Positions 5,798 through 6,105 of a stretch of DNA of 6,105 nt are shown piece by piece; the first letter of the stretch is position 1, and each line of letters opens with the position of its first letter. Under the pieces are notes generated by a model. That model was not told where the DNA came from, made no database searches, and saw only the letters and a program-made list of their open reading frames with translations. The DNA comes from Muribaculaceae bacterium. Its GTDB lineage: Bacteria > Bacteroidota > Bacteroidia > Bacteroidales > Muribaculaceae. The stretch covers positions 1-6,105 of the forward strand of contig JAFLTK010000184.1 in the NCBI GenBank assembly GCA_022511505.1, read 5' to 3'. Both the position numbers and the translations under genes were made by a program.

Positions 5798-5893
5798 CTA
5801 CACGGCGTGAATTAAACGTGTCGAATGACGATAATCTCACAGGCCATGCAATCGTCATTGCCCGGAGGGCATAAAGATCAATAACCCGTGTAG
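5798..5893. other. Compact multi-stem structured region (possible structured RNA or repeat)
   Basis: Perfect complementary segments nest as a branched fold. An outer stem CTACACGG/CCGTGTAG (5798-5805 with 5886-5893) encloses a 9 bp stem AATGACGAT/ATCGTCATT (5824-5832 with 5851-5859). Directly abutting it is GCCC-gga-GGGC (5860-5870). The two inner stems could stack coaxially. No ORF with a plausible start or composition explains this. It may be a noncoding RNA, a leader, or part of a dispersed repeat. The transcribed strand is unknown. Confidence 0.5.
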
Positions 5894-5900
5894 CAAGCAA

Positions 5901-6061
5901 GGAGCGCCGGCGACGAAGCGCTACTACCCGGGGAACTTGGGAACCCATGCCACCTACCCCGGCAGGGGTTGTACGTTAATCGTTTGATGTTCAACGCCCT
6001 CCGGGGTTGATGATGGTGGGTTGCTTTTACCCCGGGTAGGTCGCTCGCTGGCGCTCGCTCC
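5901..6061. repeat. Long imperfect hairpin, about 160 bp
   Basis: The ends form an imperfect inverted repeat of about 32 bp (5901-5933 with 6030-6061), including 10 perfect inner pairs, CTACCCGGGG/CCCCGGGTAG. Inside, AACCCA (5942-5947) pairs with TGGGTT (6017-6022). Then 5956-5971 pairs with 5992-6007 as 15 bp with two single-base bulges, closing a 20 nt loop (5972-5991). Such an extended fold suggests a structured transcript or a mobile or dispersed repeat. From memory similar GC-rich hairpin blocks recur between genes in gut Bacteroidales; I cannot verify that here. Confidence 0.6.
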
Positions 6062-6084
6062 CATAACCCGGGGCTAACAATCTT

Positions 6085-6102
6085 AAACCGCTCCCGCGGT
6101 TT
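6085..6102. other. Terminal short hairpin
   Basis: AAACCGC (6085-6091) and GCGGTTT (6096-6102) form a perfect 7 bp stem around TCCC. It is the last element before the window edge and may belong to the same structured block as 5798-6061. Reading rightward, only TTTCTC follows, so a terminator role cannot be decided from what is visible. Confidence 0.5.
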
Positions 6103-6105
6103 CTC

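Noticed and set aside
5565..5948. A 127-codon minus-strand open frame over the structured 3' region
   Set aside because: It overlaps the ATPase 3' end in antisense, reads through the palindrome and the stems, and shows Arg-rich sequence without recognisable motifs.

Overview
The window looks like a chromosomal segment from a gut-type Bacteroidales (Bacteroidota). Four things point there. Consensus Bacteroidetes promoters (TTG or TTTG, 19-20 nt, TAnnTTTG) precede three genes. The gene starts lack a useful Shine-Dalgarno sequence. There is a small protein ending in a type IX secretion (T9SS) sorting domain. The pullulanase and the amidase tail resemble Bacteroidales families. A Muribaculaceae-like host is my guess from memory, not shown by the sequence.

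Layout. Positions 2-157 (+) are the last 51 codons of a zinc-dependent N-acetylmuramoyl-L-alanine amidase. It converges, with a 5 bp gap, on a GC-rich secreted type I pullulanase (163-2172, -). Next is a lower-GC AAA_14/DUF4143 ATPase (2357-3532, -), bounded on both sides by nearly identical 36 bp palindromic repeats. An intrinsic terminator (3648-3684) separates this unit from a small secreted T9SS-tailed protein (3731-4048, -), which has its own clear promoter. A 23 bp tandem repeat array (4302-4430) follows; its last copy supplies the -33 box of a second, different AAA_14/DUF4143 ATPase (4476-5744, +). That gene is followed by a third palindrome and then about 300 bp of densely structured DNA without a credible gene.

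How the parts fit. The pullulanase (periplasmic alpha-1,6-glucan debranching) and the amidase are ordinary metabolic and cell-wall genes. The rest, from about 2319 to the end, looks like accessory DNA. The most notable signal is that all three palindromes share one architecture, CAAATTTA-N11-TAAATTTG, and each lies within 20 bp of an end of a DUF4143 ATPase gene. In the first two, each arm also completes an outward-facing Bacteroidetes promoter. They could therefore be autoregulatory operators, element ends, or both. One of them may also supply the pullulanase promoter. The structured 3' region (5798-6102) may be a dispersed repeat or a structured RNA.
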